Positions 62,724 through 64,000 of a stretch of DNA of 64,000 bases are shown in pieces. Every line of letters begins with the position of its first letter. The stretch's first letter is position 1. This DNA comes from Clostridia bacterium. Lineage in GTDB: Bacteria > Bacillota > Clostridia > Christensenellales > Aristaeellaceae. Below the pieces are notes generated by a model. That model ran no database searches. It was not told where the DNA came from and saw only the letters and a program-made list of their open reading frames with translations. A program made the translations under genes and the position numbers. The stretch spans positions 124,001 through 188,000 of the forward strand of contig JAFWEJ010000003.1 in NCBI GenBank assembly GCA_017512985.1, written 5' to 3'.

Positions 62724-62733
62724 CGGATCTGCC

Positions 62734-63552
62734 TTACTCCTTTTCCAGTCCGTTCACAAACGCCGCGATAATCAGGGAACGAAGCGGCAGCAGGGGCAGC
62801 GGCAGCGCCGCGCCGGCCGCAAGGATGCCCAGGACGAGCTTCATGGACGGCAGGCCTTCCTTTGACATGATCGCGTTCTGGTCTCCCAGCACCGGTATGA
62901 AGAGGATCACGACCGCAATCACCGCAATGATCGCCGGCAGCACCGTAATCTGCGAGCACAGCCAGCACAGGACGAGCTTCCCGTGATGGCCCCTGAGCAG
63001 TTTGGGATTGCCCCTGACAAAAGCATGCCGGTCCCCGCTGTGGAAAGCGCAGCCGAACGCCAGCAGGAGCAGTGTTGCCAGGAAGATCAGCCCCATGCGC
63101 AGGAAGCCTGTCAGCAGCTCTCCCCCGCCCAGGCTCTTGACTGCCCGCAGCTGGGTGAGTACGTCCGTGGTCCCGTAGTAATAGCTCAGCACAAAAGCGA
63201 TGGCGGCGATCATCGGCGCGGCCCAGAACAGCAGCATCAGGCAGCGCTTCATTCCGTAAAGGAACTTTTTCCGGTAGTTATCGGGTTCGATGAGCCTGTA
63301 GCTGAGCAGTCTTCCCTCCCCCAAAGCATCCCGCATGGCCGCGGCCGCGTTGACGCGCGCCCATGGCATCAGCAGCAGGTAAAAGGGAATCACAAGCAGC
63401 ACGAGCCACTTCAGCCCGTTGTTTGTCAGGAAAAGCAGCGGAGTGAATACGGCCAGCGTCATACAGGCCTCAACCAGCAAAAATGCCAGGGTCGCGCCAA
63501 AGTGCTTGCCATAGGTTCTGAACGCGTCCTTAAACGCCGCCGAGATTTTCAT
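62734..63552 (-). CDS. Polytopic membrane protein of unknown function
   Basis: A 272-aa protein with five or six membrane helices and a cytoplasmic basic N terminus (KISAAFKDAFRTYGKHFGAT). Charged loops carry RLIEPDNYRKKFLYGMKR and SGDRHAFVRGNPKLLRGHHG. I do not recognise a family; the opening segment vaguely recalls membrane proteins with a DAF-x-TYGK start found in Clostridia. It has its own promoter and leads into the rRNA-modification pair, so all three are probably cotranscribed. Confidence 0.65.
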   Translation of the reverse strand: MKISAAFKDAFRTYGKHFGATLAFLLVEACMTLAVFTPLLFLTNNGLKWLVLLVIPFYLLLMPWARVNAAAAMRDALGEGRLLSYRLIEPDNYRKKFLYGMKRCLMLLFWAAPMIAAIAFVLSYYYGTTDVLTQLRAVKSLGGGELLTGFLRMGLIFLATLLLLAFGCAFHSGDRHAFVRGNPKLLRGHHGKLVLCWLCSQITVLPAIIAVIAVVILFIPVLGDQNAIMSKEGLPSMKLVLGILAAGAALPLPLLPLRSLIIAAFVNGLEKE

Positions 63553-63584
63553 TCGTTTTCCTCCAGTCCGTTCAATACGGCCAT

Positions 63585-63613
63585 ATTATACCGGTTTTAT
63601 CCCTTCAATGCAA
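63585..63613 (-). promoter_or_regulatory. Promoter of the membrane protein-rsuA-methyltransferase operon
   Basis: On the minus strand TTGCAT and a perfect TATAAT are 17 bp apart, about 40 bp ahead of the membrane-protein start. Confidence 0.8.
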
Positions 63614-63706
63614 ATGGACAGAGCTAAAGCCCTGTCCATTACAATATTATTTTACCAAAGGAGCAGCCTCGTTTTTCCCATTTTTGCGTTTTCGAGCCGA
63701 AGGAGC

Positions 63707-63731
63707 TTGGGGGCGATCGGAAAGCCCCCAA
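63707..63731 (-). other. Hairpin after the aconitase gene
   Basis: An 8-bp stem TTGGGGGC/GCCCCCAA with a 9-base loop, six bases past the aconitase stop. No T-run follows on the transcribed strand, so it is a weak terminator at best. A second inverted repeat (AATGGACAG/CTGTCCATT, from 63612) lies further on; no gene is seen in the gap. Confidence 0.5.
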
Positions 63732-63737
63732 ATCTGT

Positions 63738-64000
63738 TTACGCGTTCTTGCGGATGAAATTAATCAGTCCGCCCGCCAGGATCATTCCCCGCTGGCGGTC
63801 CGTCAGCGGCAGCTTCACCTCATAGCTCTCCTGCTTCGTCTCATTCTTCAGCACGAGGATTTCTTCCCCGGCCTCAATCTTCGTCCGTACGCCCGGCAGG
63901 CTCAGTTCATCCGCCTGGTCAATCCGGTCGTAGTCCTTTTCGTTCACAAAGGTCAGCGGCAGGATCCCGTTGTTGATCAGGTTTGCCTGGTGAATGCGGG
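63738..64000 (-). CDS. Aconitate hydratase, C-terminal part (runs off the window)
   Basis: The last 87 codons of a gene whose start lies beyond the right edge. The segment RIHQANLINNGILPLTFVNE followed by KDYDRIDQADELSL matches the swivelling C-terminal domain of aconitase, which isomerises citrate and isocitrate, and the end LTDRQRGMILAGGLINFIRK is the usual aconitase close. The reading frame stays open to position 64000. A homoaconitase/isopropylmalate isomerase relative is possible, but the RIH-ANLINNGILPLTF wording favours aconitase. Confidence 0.85.
   Translation of the reverse strand, partial: RIHQANLINNGILPLTFVNEKDYDRIDQADELSLPGVRTKIEAGEEILVLKNETKQESYEVKLPLTDRQRGMILAGGLINFIRKNA

Overview
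The window looks like a chromosomal segment of a low-GC-lineage (Bacillota) bacterium of the Clostridia that itself has a fairly high GC content. The pointers are a PolC-type replicase, the gene order uppS-cdsA-dxr-rseP-ispG-polC, a CtsR-type operator in front of clpB, a class B sortase, and ABC transporters with large secreted solute-binding proteins. The oversized oligopeptide transporters, the Sec-type signal peptides of the binding proteins and the glycan genes would suit a gut or rumen Clostridia (for example a Christensenellales-like lineage), but that placement is an inference only. I found no rRNA, tRNA, CRISPR array, insertion sequence or phage gene.

Region 1 (1-11.7 kb, all minus strand) is a housekeeping block: frr with its own promoter and terminator, then uppS, cdsA, dxr, rseP, ispG, polC, a DivIC/FtsB-like gene and ppx/gppA. 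It joins isoprenoid precursor synthesis (dxr, ispG), undecaprenyl-PP and CDP-diacylglycerol synthesis (uppS, cdsA), membrane proteolysis (rseP) and replication (polC). Region 2 (11.7-20.6 kb) holds an ABC-2 exporter trio, a PAP2 phosphatase flanked by two copies of a 112-bp direct repeat, a MerR regulator with a textbook 19-bp-spacer promoter, an M3 oligoendopeptidase, a small membrane protein and an M48 (Ste24-like) protease. Region 3 (20.1-36.2 kb) has two complete oligopeptide ABC operons (A-B-C-D-F order), several of whose subunits are far longer than usual, and two small DUF3899-like membrane proteins beside them. Peptidase genes on both sides (M3, TldD/PmbA, C69) fit a peptide-scavenging life.

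Region 4 (36.5-41.9 kb) encodes a TldD/PmbA pair, a C69 dipeptidase and a D-lactate dehydrogenase. Region 5 (42-52 kb) is for glycans: a secreted GH13 alpha-amylase, a divergent operon of an unknown membrane protein plus a GH53 endo-galactanase, and a maltodextrin-type ABC system (binding protein with a starch-binding-like C-terminal module, two permeases, MalK/MsmK-type ATPase). Region 6 (52-64 kb) is for envelope and stress: CvpA, a secreted L,D-transpeptidase, a class A penicillin-binding protein, ClpB under a CtsR-type operator, sortase B, a methyltransferase, an RsuA-type pseudouridine synthase, an unknown membrane protein, and the 3' end of aconitase running off the right edge.

The most unusual patterns are: (i) seven short tandem arrays of 7-bp units, each starting right at or within a few bases of a stop codon; (ii) long perfect hairpins at all three binding-protein-to-permease junctions; (iii) very large insertions in the peptide transporter ATPases and permeases; and (iv) the repeat pair flanking the PAP2 gene.
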